Source: an uncultured Clostridia bacterium (GTDB lineage Bacteria; Bacillota_A; Clostridia; TANB77; CAG-508). From it: 64,000 nt of DNA. Position numbers and translations under genes: made by a program. Where the stretch lies: NCBI GenBank assembly GCA_944393405.1, contig CALYAC010000002.1, positions 62,001 to 126,000 on the forward strand, written 5' to 3'. Shown here piece by piece: positions 1 through 9,296 of the stretch; within the stretch, counting starts at the first letter, position 1, and every line of letters starts with the position of its first letter. The notes under the pieces are model-generated. The model did not search any database. It was not told where the DNA came from and saw nothing but the letters and a program-made list of their open reading frames with translations.

Positions 1-99
1 ATATGATTTTCTTATTTTATCCATCATATTATTAAACTGTATTTGATCATTTGGTAAAAGTTCCATAAAACCTGGTAATGTTTTTGGTTCCACTTTCAT
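1..99 (-). CDS. hisS: Histidyl-tRNA synthetase, N-terminal fragment (cut by window edge)
   Basis: Thirty-three codons are visible from an ATG at 97-99, preceded by a strong Shine-Dalgarno AGGAGGA (107-113, 7 nt spacing); the rest lies off the window. The peptide contains VEPKTLPGFMELLP followed by a polar helix, which resembles the N-terminus of class II histidyl-tRNA synthetases just before motif 1. It is the last visible gene of a recJ-rel-MBL-hisS run, an order common in Clostridia, and this supports the call. Only the start is visible, so the assignment rests on a short segment plus context. Confidence 0.6.
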   Translation of the reverse strand, partial: MKVEPKTLPGFMELLPNDQIQFNNMMDKIRKSY

Positions 100-133
100 A
101 AGTCCATCCTCCTATTTAATGTATACTCATTTT

Positions 134-784
134 TTATTCTTCATCATCCATTAAGTTACTATATATTATTTCTTCTTCAGCTATTTTAGTAGATATTCCA
201 TGACCTGGATATACTATTGTGTCTTCTGGTAGCACTAGTAATTTATTATTAATTGATTTCATTATATCATTAAAATTTCCAGTTGGTAGATCTGTTCTTC
301 CCCAAGTAGTTTTAAACATAGTATCTCCAGAAAATAGCATACTTTCTTCTTCACAATATAAGCTAGAGCCGCCTTTTGTATGACCTGGCGTATGTATTAC
401 TTTAAATTCTAAATCACCTATATGAATAATGTCATCATCATTTACTCTAGAATCCGCTTCTATACTTTTTGCATTATCAGATACAACATTTGTTAAATTA
501 ATACTTGGATTTTTTAACCCTTCATAGTCATCTGAATGAATAAGGATTTTTCCTCCGCAAATGTTTTTTATGTTTTCGACTGCTCCAATATGGTCTCCAT
601 GACAATGAGTCAAATAAATATATTTTACTTTAGCTCCAAGAATATTTAATAGCTCAATAATTTTATCTTCTTCTCCTCCTGGATCTATTACAATTGTTTC
701 TTTTGTTTTTTCATCTTCAATAATATAGCAATTTGTAATTATATTTTCAAAATCAGATTTTACCCTTAATTCCTTTAATATCAT
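134..784 (-). CDS. MBL-fold metallohydrolase (glyoxalase II-like, YqgX type)
   Basis: A 216-residue single-domain metallo-beta-lactamase fold protein, probably a cytoplasmic thioester or related hydrolase. The metal-binding signature THCHGDHIG is at residues 59-67, further ligands are in HTPGHT (131-136), SGDT (152-155) and PGHG (193-196), so the active site looks complete. Length is normal for the short glyoxalase II-like family. It follows rel by 25 nt and precedes hisS by 34 nt, the usual clostridial arrangement. The natural substrate cannot be told from sequence. Start ATG has AGGAGAG just upstream. Confidence 0.85.
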   Translation of the reverse strand: MILKELRVKSDFENIITNCYIIEDEKTKETIVIDPGGEEDKIIELLNILGAKVKYIYLTHCHGDHIGAVENIKNICGGKILIHSDDYEGLKNPSINLTNVVSDNAKSIEADSRVNDDDIIHIGDLEFKVIHTPGHTKGGSSLYCEEESMLFSGDTMFKTTWGRTDLPTGNFNDIMKSINNKLLVLPEDTIVYPGHGISTKIAEEEIIYSNLMDDEE

Positions 785-809
785 TTTTCTCTCCTATGTT
801 AAACTAAAT

Positions 810-3008
810 TTATTGTTTCTTTCTCTTTACTTCATATACACTATCTACTTTTCTTAAAGCCTTTAGTACTTGGTTTAATTGATCGATATTTTCAACTTCA
901 ACTGTAACTTCAGTAATTGCAATTTTTTCCTTGTTAGCTTTTGAAGAAACTGCTTGTAATTTACATTTTGTATTTCCAAGTACATTTATTATATCTGCAA
1001 GAAGTCCTGACCTGTCATTTGCATAAATCTCTATATCAACACTATATGTAGTTTTTTGATTGCTCCAATAAACATCTATAATTCTGTTTCCTTCTGCTAG
1101 TAGATTTTTTGTATTTACACAATCAGTTCTATGTACAGATACACCTCTACCTCTTGTTATATATCCTATTATTTCATCACCTGGAACTGGATTACAACAT
1201 TTAGATAGTTTTACTAGACAGTTATCAATACCTTTTACTATAATTCCATTTGATGATGGTTTTTCTCTATGTACTTTTTCCTTTGATAATTCTTCTAAAG
1301 TTTTTTCGATATCATCTTCTTTATGAACTTTCCTATATTCTTCAAGCATTCTTGTTATAATTTTTCCTGCTGATATAGAACCAAATCCAACTCCTGCATA
1401 CATATCTTCGACATTATTAAATTTATATCTATTTAATGCCGGTGTTATAAATTCATTTTTGAACAAGTCATCATGTTTTACACCAATTTTTTTAAGTTCT
1501 CTTTCAATTGCATCTTTACCCTTTTCAATATTTTCTTCTCTTTGATTTTTTTTAAACCATCCTAAGATTTTATTTCTTGCTCTCGAACTCTTTACAAATT
1601 TTAACCAATCTCTACTAGGCCCTTTAGATTGATCTGATGTAATTATTTCCACTATGTCTCCATTTTTTAATTTTGTAATTATTGGCATCATTTTACTATT
1701 TATTTTACAACCTACCATATGATGTCCTATTTGTTCATGTATTTGATATGCAAAATCTATTGGAGTAGAACCTTTTGGTAATACTTTAATTGCTCCTTTT
1801 GGAGTAAATATATATACTTCATCTTCAAATAGTTCTTTCTTTAAGGTAGCCATAAATTCATCTGGATCTTGCATTTCGCTTTGCCATTCTAAAGTTTCTC
1901 TTACCCAAGCAAGTTTATCTTCTTGTACTTTTACATTTGCTTTTTTTCCTTTAGCAAAACTAGACTCTTTATATGCCCAGTGTGCTGCTATACCATATTC
2001 AGCAATTCTATGCATGTCCCAAGTACGAATTTGTACTTCAAAAGGTGTTCCTTTTGGTCCTATTAATGTTGTATGTAATGATTGATACATATTTGGTTTT
2101 GGAACTGCTATATAGTCTTTAAATCTACCTGGCATTGGACTATATAAATCATGCACAACTCCAAGAGCAGCATAACAATCTTTTACAGAATTTACTATAA
2201 TTCTTAGAGCAAATAAATCATATATTTGATCTAAAGTAGAATTATCTCTTTTCATTTTTCTATAAATACTATATAAATGTTTTGCCCTTCCTGTAACTTC
2301 TGCATCAATTTTCTGTCTTTTTAGCTCTTCTCTTATTTGATCCATTATTAATTCAATAAATTTAAGTCTTTCTTCTCTTTTTTTATTTATACCTTCTACT
2401 AATTCTCTATATTCTTCAGGATATAAGTATTTGAAAGATAAATCTTCTAATTCCCATTTTAGAGAATAGACACCTAATCTATTTGCAAGTGGTGCATATA
2501 GTTCCATTGTTTCTTTTGCATTTGCAATTTGTCTATCTCTTGATAAATATTTTAATGTTCTCATATTGTGAAGTCTATCAGCAAGTTTAATTAAAATTAC
2601 ACGTATGTCTTTTCCCATTGCTAAGAACATTTTTCTGTAATTTTCTACTTGTTGTTCTTCTACACTTGCATACTGAAGTTTACCAAGTTTTGTAACACCA
2701 TCTACCATATATGCTATTTCTGAGTTAAATTCTTTTTCAATATCTTGATATGTAGTATCAGTATCTTCTAGAACATCATGTAAAAGTGCCGCACAAATTG
2801 TATTATCATCCATGTCTAATGTAGCTAAAGTATATGCTACTTGTACAGGATGAATTATATAAGGTTCTCCAGATTTTCTTAATTGGTCTCCGTGTTTTGA
2901 TTTAGCATAATCATATGCACGTTGAATAAGTTTTGTATCTCTTCTTCCCTTTTTTCTCCTAACTACTGATATTATATCTTCAATTCCTACATCTTTATAT
3001 TCTGACAT
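810..3008 (-). CDS. relA: Bifunctional (p)ppGpp synthetase/hydrolase Rel
   Basis: A 732-residue long RelA/SpoT homologue controlling the stringent response. Domains in order: an HD hydrolase with His53 and the HDVLED motif at 77-82, a nucleotidyltransferase synthetase domain with FKDYIAVPKPNMYQSLHTT and an EYGIAAHW segment, a TGS domain, a Cys-containing zinc-finger-like region (CCNPVPGDEIIGY), and a C-terminal ACT domain. The intact HD motif argues for a bifunctional Rel rather than a synthetase-only RelA. It lies 13 nt downstream of recJ and is probably co-transcribed with it. Confidence 0.96.
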   Translation of the reverse strand: MSEYKDVGIEDIISVVRRKKGRRDTKLIQRAYDYAKSKHGDQLRKSGEPYIIHPVQVAYTLATLDMDDNTICAALLHDVLEDTDTTYQDIEKEFNSEIAYMVDGVTKLGKLQYASVEEQQVENYRKMFLAMGKDIRVILIKLADRLHNMRTLKYLSRDRQIANAKETMELYAPLANRLGVYSLKWELEDLSFKYLYPEEYRELVEGINKKREERLKFIELIMDQIREELKRQKIDAEVTGRAKHLYSIYRKMKRDNSTLDQIYDLFALRIIVNSVKDCYAALGVVHDLYSPMPGRFKDYIAVPKPNMYQSLHTTLIGPKGTPFEVQIRTWDMHRIAEYGIAAHWAYKESSFAKGKKANVKVQEDKLAWVRETLEWQSEMQDPDEFMATLKKELFEDEVYIFTPKGAIKVLPKGSTPIDFAYQIHEQIGHHMVGCKINSKMMPIITKLKNGDIVEIITSDQSKGPSRDWLKFVKSSRARNKILGWFKKNQREENIEKGKDAIERELKKIGVKHDDLFKNEFITPALNRYKFNNVEDMYAGVGFGSISAGKIITRMLEEYRKVHKEDDIEKTLEELSKEKVHREKPSSNGIIVKGIDNCLVKLSKCCNPVPGDEIIGYITRGRGVSVHRTDCVNTKNLLAEGNRIIDVYWSNQKTTYSVDIEIYANDRSGLLADIINVLGNTKCKLQAVSSKANKEKIAITEVTVEVENIDQLNQVLKALRKVDSVYEVKRKKQ

Positions 3009-3021
3009 ACTTCTCCCTCCT

Positions 3022-4707
3022 TTAGTATGATTTTCGAATATCCTTTAATATAATTTGAACTGATTCATTACCATTAAATGTATTTATATCAAGATTTCCT
3101 ACTACATCCACCTTATCATCTAATAAATAATCTTCTGATAGATTTCCCATATTAAAGCCTATTGCATCTACCATAAAATTATCATCTTTTAAACTTAACT
3201 TTAAATGTTTTCCCTCTGATAAAGCTCTAATTGAATTTATTTTTAAGTTTTTGAATAAAAATAGTGGCATCTTATTAGCTTCACCATATGGCTCTAATGC
3301 AGATAAACTTTTTACATTATCTATATTAAGAGTTTTTAGTGATAATTCGCTATCTATATTTATTATTGGTACTATACTATCTATCTTACATTCTTTTGCA
3401 TATTGTTCTAATTCATCTTTAAATTCATTAAATTTTTCTTCCTTTACAGTTACACCAACTGCCATTGCATGTCCTCCAAATTTTTCAAGATTTGTAGAAC
3501 ATTTCATTAATGCTTCATGTAAGTCAAACCCAGGTATGCTTCTTCCTGATCCTTTTCCTTCTCCATTTTCAAAACAGACCAATATAGATGGTTTAAAATA
3601 CATATCTGTTACTTTTGAAGCAACAATACCTATTATTCCATGATGCCATCCTTTATTTCCTATTATAATGCAAGCATTGTTTTTTTCATTTTTTTCAATT
3701 ATTTCAATTGCTTCATCAAAAATTTCTTTTTCTATAGATTGTCTTTCCACATTATATTCATTTAATTTAATTGCAAGCTTTTTAGCAATATCATAATCCT
3801 TGCATAAAAATAAATCTAATGCAATTCTTTCATTTCCCATTCTTCCACAAGCATTAATTCTTGGTGCGATTCCAAAAGATACTGCACTAGAATCAATATT
3901 TTTAAAATTAATTATTTCTAATAAAGACCTTAATCCTATATTTTTAGTTTGCGCTACTAATTTTAGCCCTAATTTTGCAATTACTCTGTTTTCATCTATT
4001 AATGGAACTATGTCTGATATTGTTCCAATACAAACAATATCTAAATATTTTAAATATTCTTTTTCTGGTAATCCCAATTTTATTGAAATAGCTTGTATTA
4101 ATTTAAAAACAACTCCAACTCCAGCTAATTGATTAAATGGATATTTGTTATCTCTTCTTTTTGCATCTATAACCGCAATAGCTTTAGGAATTTCTTCTGC
4201 AGGTTCATGATGATCTGTAATAATAGTTTCTATTCCTAAAGATGTTGCATATTCTATCTCTTTTATTCCTGTAATTCCGCAATCTACTGTTATCATCAAT
4301 TTATATCCATCTTGATTTATTCTATCTATTGCATCTTTATTTAATCCATATCCTTCATTTAATCTGTTAGGAATATATGATTCTATTTCTAAGTTTCTTT
4401 CTTCTAAAAATTGTTTTAAAACTGTTATACTAGTTATTCCATCTGCATCATAATCTCCATAAATCATAATCTTTTCTTTTCTTTCTATAGCTTGTATAAT
4501 TCTATTTACAGCCTCATTCATATCTGGCATAAGAAAAGGATCATGAAAATCATTTCTTGTAGGATTAATAAATAAATCTATATCTTGTTTTTCTGTTATA
4601 TCTCTATTAACTAATATTTTCGCTAAAATTTCATTAATACCATATTTATCAATTAAATCTTTTACTTTTTTATCATCTATATCATAGCATTCCCACTTTT
4701 TATTCAT
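3022..4707 (-). CDS. recJ: Single-stranded-DNA exonuclease RecJ
   Basis: A 561-residue DHH-superfamily 5'-3' ssDNA exonuclease acting in recombination and repair. The N-terminal DHH core has DYDADGI and TDHHEP motifs; a DHHA1-like part with GKGSGRSI and FGGHAMAVG follows, then the OB-like C-terminus. I chose the ATG at 4705-4707 because AAGGAG (4714-4719) sits 6 nt upstream; a frame extension of seven codons has no ribosome-binding site. The length is like E. coli RecJ and shorter than the B. subtilis protein. It appears to lead the recJ-rel-MBL-hisS run. Confidence 0.95.
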   Translation of the reverse strand: MNKKWECYDIDDKKVKDLIDKYGINEILAKILVNRDITEKQDIDLFINPTRNDFHDPFLMPDMNEAVNRIIQAIERKEKIMIYGDYDADGITSITVLKQFLEERNLEIESYIPNRLNEGYGLNKDAIDRINQDGYKLMITVDCGITGIKEIEYATSLGIETIITDHHEPAEEIPKAIAVIDAKRRDNKYPFNQLAGVGVVFKLIQAISIKLGLPEKEYLKYLDIVCIGTISDIVPLIDENRVIAKLGLKLVAQTKNIGLRSLLEIINFKNIDSSAVSFGIAPRINACGRMGNERIALDLFLCKDYDIAKKLAIKLNEYNVERQSIEKEIFDEAIEIIEKNEKNNACIIIGNKGWHHGIIGIVASKVTDMYFKPSILVCFENGEGKGSGRSIPGFDLHEALMKCSTNLEKFGGHAMAVGVTVKEEKFNEFKDELEQYAKECKIDSIVPIINIDSELSLKTLNIDNVKSLSALEPYGEANKMPLFLFKNLKINSIRALSEGKHLKLSLKDDNFMVDAIGFNMGNLSEDYLLDDKVDVVGNLDINTFNGNESVQIILKDIRKSY

Positions 4708-4775
4708 TAAAAACTCCTTAATACACAATATACCATATATTCTACTACAAAAATTACTTTTTTTAAAGAGATTTA

Positions 4776-4814
4776 CAAAAAAATAATTTGATCATAAATA
4801 TTGATCAAATTATT
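4776..4814 (-). terminator. Intrinsic terminator of the metallopeptidase gene
   Basis: A perfect 13-bp inverted repeat (arms 4782-4794 and 4802-4814, 7-nt loop) is followed on the minus strand by a run of seven T. The right arm contains the TGA stop of the upstream gene at 4805. Confidence 0.85.
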
Positions 4815-5518
4815 GCCAAAATACATAAAATTATTATTTTAATTAAATTAATAGATATTAAATAGAAATTAGTAAATGGTATTCCTATACTATTTATTTC
4901 TTTATACCCATTTACAATTTTATCTATTTCATCAATTTGCATATTTTTATTTTCATTCATATATGATATCATATATTCTTTTGCAACGTATTCTGCCTTA
5001 CTCATAGCTTCATTTTCTAAATACAATCTAATTCCAATATAGATTAATGTAAAAATTAAATATGTTTGAATATATATATTAAAATATTCTTTACCTACAT
5101 TAAATAAAATTAAAATACAAAAAATTAGAAATGAAATAATATAAATATTTGAAAAGAAAAAATTAAATAATAAAATCTTTCTGTTTTGTATAGAATGTAA
5201 ACATTCATGTGCTATTGTTTGTATTCTAGAAAAACTTTCTTTTATATTTGCTATTATTATTTTATCTGTTATGGCAATATATAAACTAGCTTTTGACTCA
5301 TTATTTTCTTCTATTTTTACTTTTTTATTATCTAGTTTTTTTAATATTTGTTCACATATTTTTTTATTATCTGGAAATTTATCTGTTATGGCATTTAAAT
5401 TTTTATCACTACCTAATTCCTTAATCCTTTTAATATCTTTAAATTTTATATTAAATCCTATTTTTAATATAAACATAGTTATTATACACAAAGAAATTAA
5501 TATAATATAATTTATCAT
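4805..5518 (-). CDS. Membrane-bound HExxH zinc metallopeptidase (YugP/Zn_peptidase_2-like)
   Basis: A 237-residue protein with an N-terminal membrane segment (about residues 2-20), a soluble stretch carrying the HExxH motif AHECLHSIQ (around residue 107), two further hydrophobic segments, and a C-terminal membrane helix. This layout resembles the YugP-type zinc peptidases, although the sequence is divergent. It is monocistronic, with its own terminator. The substrate is unknown. The catalytic motif is clear; the family name is less certain. Confidence 0.6.
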   Translation of the reverse strand: MINYIILISLCIITMFILKIGFNIKFKDIKRIKELGSDKNLNAITDKFPDNKKICEQILKKLDNKKVKIEENNESKASLYIAITDKIIIANIKESFSRIQTIAHECLHSIQNRKILLFNFFFSNIYIISFLIFCILILFNVGKEYFNIYIQTYLIFTLIYIGIRLYLENEAMSKAEYVAKEYMISYMNENKNMQIDEIDKIVNGYKEINSIGIPFTNFYLISINLIKIIILCILAII

Positions 5519-5599
5519 TCTTTTCTCCTTCTATTGCTTTATTAAATATAATATAATTTACAATTATAAATTATATAAATCAAAAAGATAATATTATAT

Positions 5600-5639
5600 A
5601 AAAAGCTTCTGATATAATAATAAATATCATATCAAAAGC
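5600..5639 (-). terminator. Terminator after the YlbF-family gene
   Basis: An 11-bp stem with one G-U pair (arms 5605-5615 and 5629-5639) is followed on the minus strand by five T. It lies about 50 nt downstream of the stop at 5692. Confidence 0.75.
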
Positions 5640-5691
5640 CATTAAGAACGTTTTATAATAAAATTTGAACGCGACAAAATTAAAATCTAAT

Positions 5692-6024
5692 TTATAATAC
5701 ATCTCTAATTGCTTCTGCAATAATTTTATTTACATCAGCAATCATAACATTGAATTTTACTTCCAAATCGAAGTATTGTTTAATTTGTTTATCTTCAACT
5801 AACATCCTATACATTTCTTCTAACTTTTTTGCCTTATTTTCATCTTTTCCTTCTCCTGTATATTGCATTAATTGAACATCATATCTTAATTTTTCAAATT
5901 CTTCTATTTTACTTTTGGTATCAGAATTTGACATTACACTATCTTTTAGTTTCTTATATTCTTTATATTCTTCTGATTCTTGTATTTCATATGCTAATCT
6001 ATTTGCTGTATCATACACATTCAT
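5692..6024 (-). CDS. ylbF: YlbF/YmcA family regulator
   Basis: A 110-residue, all-helical, strongly charged protein matching the YlbF/YmcA (Com_YlbF) family, which in Bacillus acts with YaaT as an RNase Y-associated complex affecting mRNA processing, competence and sporulation. The start MNVYDTANRLAYEIQ and the spaced helical pattern are typical, and no membrane segment is present. It lies downstream of the GT4 glycosyltransferase. Whether it is the YlbF or the YmcA paralogue cannot be decided here. Confidence 0.75.
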   Translation of the reverse strand: MNVYDTANRLAYEIQESEEYKEYKKLKDSVMSNSDTKSKIEEFEKLRYDVQLMQYTGEGKDENKAKKLEEMYRMLVEDKQIKQYFDLEVKFNVMIADVNKIIAEAIRDVL

Positions 6025-6053
6025 TTTATTCTATCCTTCCTGTAGTTTCAATC

Positions 6054-7346
6054 CTAAGCATAAGCATGTTTTTTCTTGAAACTCAATAAATTTGTAATCT
6101 CTTTCTCTGTATTTTTGGCTTTAGTTGTTTTCTTAGCTTTTTCTTGTGCAATTTGCTCTGCTTGTCTTTCAGCCATTGTTTTACAAATAGCCTTTTCGTA
6201 TATATAATGTGTATCTTGTGCAATTTTATTCCAATTATATTCTTCTTTTACTTTCATTTTAGCTTTTTTTGCCACATTTGCTGAAAGTTGTCCATCAAAC
6301 AATAAGCTTAGTACAGAATCAGCTATAGAATTTGGATTTCCAGCATAGCTTTTCATTCCATCTACTCTATGTTCTACTATTTCATTTAGTCCCCCTATAT
6401 CTGATACAACTGTTGGAACTCCTGCAAGCATTGCTTCTAATGCTACTATTCCAAATGGTTCATATGTACTAGGGAATACTGCTACATCTGCACATTTATA
6501 CATTTTTTGAACTTGTTTTGCATTTAAGTAGCCTGTAAAATACACTTTATTTGAAAGTCCCATATTATTTGCTTGTGCTTTTAATTCATCAAGCATACCA
6601 CCTTTACCAGCAATAATCAATTTTGCATCATGGTAATTTGCTAAAATTTTAGGCATAGCAGAAATTAAATGTTGAACACCTTTTTCATATACTAGTCTTC
6701 CTAAATAAAGTATTATTTTTTCATTATCCATTGCATATTGTCTTCTAAAATCATAGTCTCTATCAATACCATTAAAATTGTTTAAATTAATTCCATTTGG
6801 AACCACATTAATTTTATCAAAAGGAAGTCCAAATAATCCTTGAACATGACCTTTCATGTAGTTACTATTAACTATAACTTCTGTAGATTCATATGTTAAA
6901 AGCCATTCTGTATCATTTATATATCTTTGTGTATCATCATGTATTCCAGAATTTCTTCCTGCTTCTGTAGCATGTATAGTTGATACTATTGGTATATCAA
7001 ATGCATTCTTTAGTGTTTTTGCTGCATTTGCAACTAACCAATCATGTGCATGTATAACATCAAATTTTCCGTTTTTATTAATAATTTCTGAAGCCTTAGC
7101 AGCTAAATTAAAATTAAGTTGTAATATCCAATCTATAAAATTATTTGGATGTATCATATAATTATCTACTCTATATACATCAACACCCTTATCATTTTCA
7201 TAATATGGTACATTACCATCCTTATATGTTACTACAGTTACTTCATGACCATCTTTAATTAATCTCTTTGATAAATCATGTACAACCCTTGCTATTCCGC
7301 CAACAATTCTTGGTGGATATTCCCATGTTAACATTAAAATTTTCAT
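6054..7346 (-). CDS. Glycosyltransferase family 4 protein (starch/glycogen-synthase-like)
   Basis: A 430-residue GT-B fold retaining glycosyltransferase. The N-terminus MKILMLTWEYPPRIVGGIA is typical of the GT4 group annotated as glycogen/starch synthase-like. The C-terminal domain has the donor-site signature PSTYEPFGIVALEAMLAGVP with the E-x7-E pattern. A Lys-rich tail of about 35 residues follows. The ATG at 7344-7346 is preferred (AGGGG at 7356-7360, 9 nt spacing) over an in-frame TTG two codons earlier. A GH15 enzyme is encoded far away at 58.8-60.8 kb; a link through glucan metabolism is only inference. Confidence 0.85.
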   Translation of the reverse strand: MKILMLTWEYPPRIVGGIARVVHDLSKRLIKDGHEVTVVTYKDGNVPYYENDKGVDVYRVDNYMIHPNNFIDWILQLNFNLAAKASEIINKNGKFDVIHAHDWLVANAAKTLKNAFDIPIVSTIHATEAGRNSGIHDDTQRYINDTEWLLTYESTEVIVNSNYMKGHVQGLFGLPFDKINVVPNGINLNNFNGIDRDYDFRRQYAMDNEKIILYLGRLVYEKGVQHLISAMPKILANYHDAKLIIAGKGGMLDELKAQANNMGLSNKVYFTGYLNAKQVQKMYKCADVAVFPSTYEPFGIVALEAMLAGVPTVVSDIGGLNEIVEHRVDGMKSYAGNPNSIADSVLSLLFDGQLSANVAKKAKMKVKEEYNWNKIAQDTHYIYEKAICKTMAERQAEQIAQEKAKKTTKAKNTEKEITNLLSFKKKHAYA

Positions 7347-7394
7347 CGGCAATAGCCCCTTTCATTTTTTCTTTTGATTATCGCTCAAATTCAC

Positions 7395-7423
7395 TAGATA
7401 TAGTCTATACTAAAAAATGTCAA
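7395..7423 (-). promoter_or_regulatory. SigA-type promoter for the GT4 gene
   Basis: On the minus strand TTGACA (7418-7423) and TATCTA (7395-7400) are separated by exactly 17 nt, a good vegetative promoter about 50 nt upstream of the GT4 start. Confidence 0.65.
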
Positions 7424-7577
7424 AAGTAAACATATTTTGATAATTTTTTAAAATATTTTTTTCATTTTTTTCTAAGACTTTTATATTATTTCATTTATTA
7501 TATAATTTTCTTATTTTTATTAAACTTAAACTATTTTTTTACTTTATTTTTTTATTTATATTTTAGGATAAAAATAA

Positions 7578-7604
7578 GCGCCTTAGCCTTTTTAGCCCTG
7601 GCGC
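7578..7604 (-). terminator. Hairpin downstream of the GNAT gene
   Basis: GCGCC (7578-7582) pairs with GGCGC (7600-7604), followed on the minus strand by a T-rich stretch. The GC-rich stem stands out from the AT-rich surroundings and may belong with the GNAT gene if that was imported as a unit. The stem is short. Confidence 0.45.
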
Positions 7605-7620
7605 ATACATAATTTAGGCA

Positions 7621-8097
7621 TTATGAAATCCTCTTCAAATAAATAATTCCTGTGTCAGTCTTATGATCCAGCTTAACTCCGAGTCTTTTCATCACATTCT
7701 GTGATTTCTTGTTTTCTTTTGCCACATAGAAGTGCATGAATTTCATATTTGAGTTTTCTTTTAAATATGATTCAAAAAGGCTCACAGCATCAGTACAATA
7801 TCCATTTTTCCGGTAGTCTTCACCGATAAAGTATGATATATCGATTTTTCCTCTACCTATCTTATCTCCTAAAATGCCACCAACAAAATTGCCTTCTCTA
7901 TCAACTATTTTAAAACTGATATAATTGGTATTGTCTTGTAGCATATCAAGGATCATTCGTGCCTCTTCCATATCTTCTGGATAAAAAACTTTTACAAATT
8001 TCTTAACACCCTTATTTCTTGCGATCCGATAAAACTCTTCCAGATCGCTTTCTTGAAACTCTTTCAGGCTAACACTTGTTTTTCCTAATTCTTCCAT
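7621..8097 (-). CDS. GNAT family N-acetyltransferase (atypical composition)
   Basis: A 158-residue GCN5-related acetyltransferase of the RimJ/RimL-like kind. The acetyl-CoA motif A appears as ISYFIGEDYRKNGY (around residues 95-115), followed by helix and strand pattern and NKKSQNVMKRLGV near the C-terminus. GGAGGT precedes the ATG. Codon use differs from neighbouring genes: more CTG, ATC and GAC, and two in-frame CGG Arg codons (7810-7812 and 8026-8028). In native genes here in-frame CGG occurs only at frameshift sites, so I infer recent acquisition. Substrate unknown. Confidence 0.82.
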   Translation of the reverse strand: MEELGKTSVSLKEFQESDLEEFYRIARNKGVKKFVKVFYPEDMEEARMILDMLQDNTNYISFKIVDREGNFVGGILGDKIGRGKIDISYFIGEDYRKNGYCTDAVSLFESYLKENSNMKFMHFYVAKENKKSQNVMKRLGVKLDHKTDTGIIYLKRIS

Positions 8098-8199
8098 TTA
8101 TTTACCTCCATAATTTGATCTTGTATATTTTATCATAAAGTTATGTCAACATCAAGTGTAATAAAAATTATGTATATATAATTTTCAAGATATAATTTC

Positions 8200-8228
8200 T
8201 TGTATTTTATTATATATTATAGTATAAT
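8200..8228 (+). promoter_or_regulatory. Promoter of ssrA
   Basis: TTGTAT (8200-8205), a 17-nt spacer and a perfect TATAAT (8223-8228) lie 18 nt upstream of the mature tmRNA 5' end. Confidence 0.7.
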
Positions 8229-8246
8229 ATATATTGTATTTTATAT

Positions 8247-8605
8247 GGGGATGTATTTGGTTTCGACAATATTTCTGAAGTATAAATAGCGAGTAGTGGA
8301 TGGTCGCTTTGGCCACTATAAAAAAGCGAAAATTAAAAATAAACGCTGATAATAAAGAATTAGCTTACGCTGCTTAAGATTAGCAGCCCGTTTTACTTTT
8401 GCCCCCACAGCTTAAGATAAAACGTCATAAATGTGGGAAACAAATTTATTTCCGTGTCATAGGAATAAAGGGTATTTATTTGACTACCTAAAAATATAGT
8501 TTGTTTGTTAATTAGTTTTTAGGGAATTTTTTTAACAAACTGCACTCGGAGAAATTTATGTGGATGGGATATTGGACAGGAGTTCGACTCTCCTCATCTC
8601 CACCA
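8247..8605 (+). ncRNA. ssrA: Transfer-messenger RNA (tmRNA, SsrA)
   Basis: A 359-nt one-piece tmRNA that rescues stalled ribosomes together with SmpB. The 5' end GGGGATG pairs with the 3' CATCTCC, followed by A and CCA (8603-8605). The T-arm GGAGTTCGACTCTCC is present just before it. A degradation-tag reading frame ends at TAA 8375-8377 and reads, from 8342, N-A-D-N-K-E-L-A-Y-A-A. The resume codon could be there or a few codons upstream. The C-terminus is AYAA rather than the usual ALAA. It is flanked by its own promoter and terminator. Confidence 0.93.
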
Positions 8606-8611
8606 AAATAG

Positions 8612-8639
8612 ACATATAGAATTTTAGTTTTCTATATGT
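8612..8639 (+). terminator. Terminator of ssrA
   Basis: Perfect 10-bp inverted repeat (8612-8621 with 8630-8639, loop of 8) followed by a T-rich tract, 6 nt after the tmRNA CCA end. Confidence 0.85.
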
Positions 8640-8700
8640 TTTATATTTTATTTAAAAATATAAATTATAAGATTAAGAGAAATTTTAAGGATTAAAAGTT

Positions 8701-9296
8701 ATGAATAGAAATTTAGAAATATATTATAAAAATACTTTAAACAAAGAAGTTCATCCTTTGCTTAAAAAATTTATAGATATGAAACTAACAGATTCGCGGA
8801 ACTGCTATTGATTTAGGATGTGGAACAGGTTCAAATAGTATTTATCTAATTAAAAATAATTGGAAAGTCATAGGAATTGATAAAGAAAATGTATTAGAAT
8901 ATGTCACATGTAAATTACCAACAAATAATTCAGTATCTTTTCATTTTATACAAGATAATTTTGAAAATTTAGATAAGCTTAATTTAAAAAATATTAATTT
9001 AATAGTGGCTATTGATAGTATTCCTTTTTGTTCTAAGAATATTTTCAATAATTTTTGGAATAGTTTAATAAATACAATTAATAAAAATCGGATATTTTGT
9101 TGGTAATTTTTTTGGTATAAATGATTCATGGAATACTAAATCTGATATTTTATTTTTTAGTAAAAATGAAATATTAAATTTATTTTATAACTCATTTGAA
9201 TTAATTTATTTTAAAGAATTCGAAAAAGATGTAATAAGTGGCATAAATAGAAAAAGACATGCACATGTTTATAATATAATTGCAAAAAAGATATAG
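8701..9296 (+). CDS. Class I SAM-dependent methyltransferase (TehB-like), two +1 shifts at CGGA
   Basis: Read with two +1 shifts this gives a complete 197-residue class I methyltransferase; read conventionally it stops after 37 codons. Both shifts fall on in-frame CGG codons (8797-8799 and 9089-9091), each followed by A. Skipping the C gives Gly-Thr-Ala-Ile-Asp-Leu-Gly-Cys-Gly-Thr-Gly, the SAM-binding motif I, at residues 33-43. At the second site it gives Gly-Tyr-Phe-Val-Gly-Asn-Phe-Phe-Gly from residue 130, a motif typical of TehB-like enzymes. The total length is exactly a multiple of three plus the two skipped bases. The frame ends inside a terminator hairpin. It could be a pseudogene, but the pattern matches four other shift sites in the window. 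Confidence 0.75.
8797..8800 (+). other. CGGA +1 shift site 1 (methyltransferase, Gly33)
   Basis: In-frame codon CGG after TCG; reading continues only if C is skipped and GGA is read as Gly, which restores the glycine just before the SAM-binding motif. Confidence 0.75.
9089..9092 (+). other. CGGA +1 shift site 2 (methyltransferase, Gly130)
   Basis: In-frame CGG (in the already shifted frame) after AAT. Skipping C restores Gly-Tyr-Phe-Val-Gly and an open frame to the stop at 9294-9296. Without the shift, TAA follows three codons later. Confidence 0.75.

Noticed and set aside
8941..9129. Minus-strand frame of 62 codons opposite the methyltransferase
   Set aside because: It only appears intact because the sense gene is split by CGGA sites; it has no motif, and the sense reading gives a clear methyltransferase.
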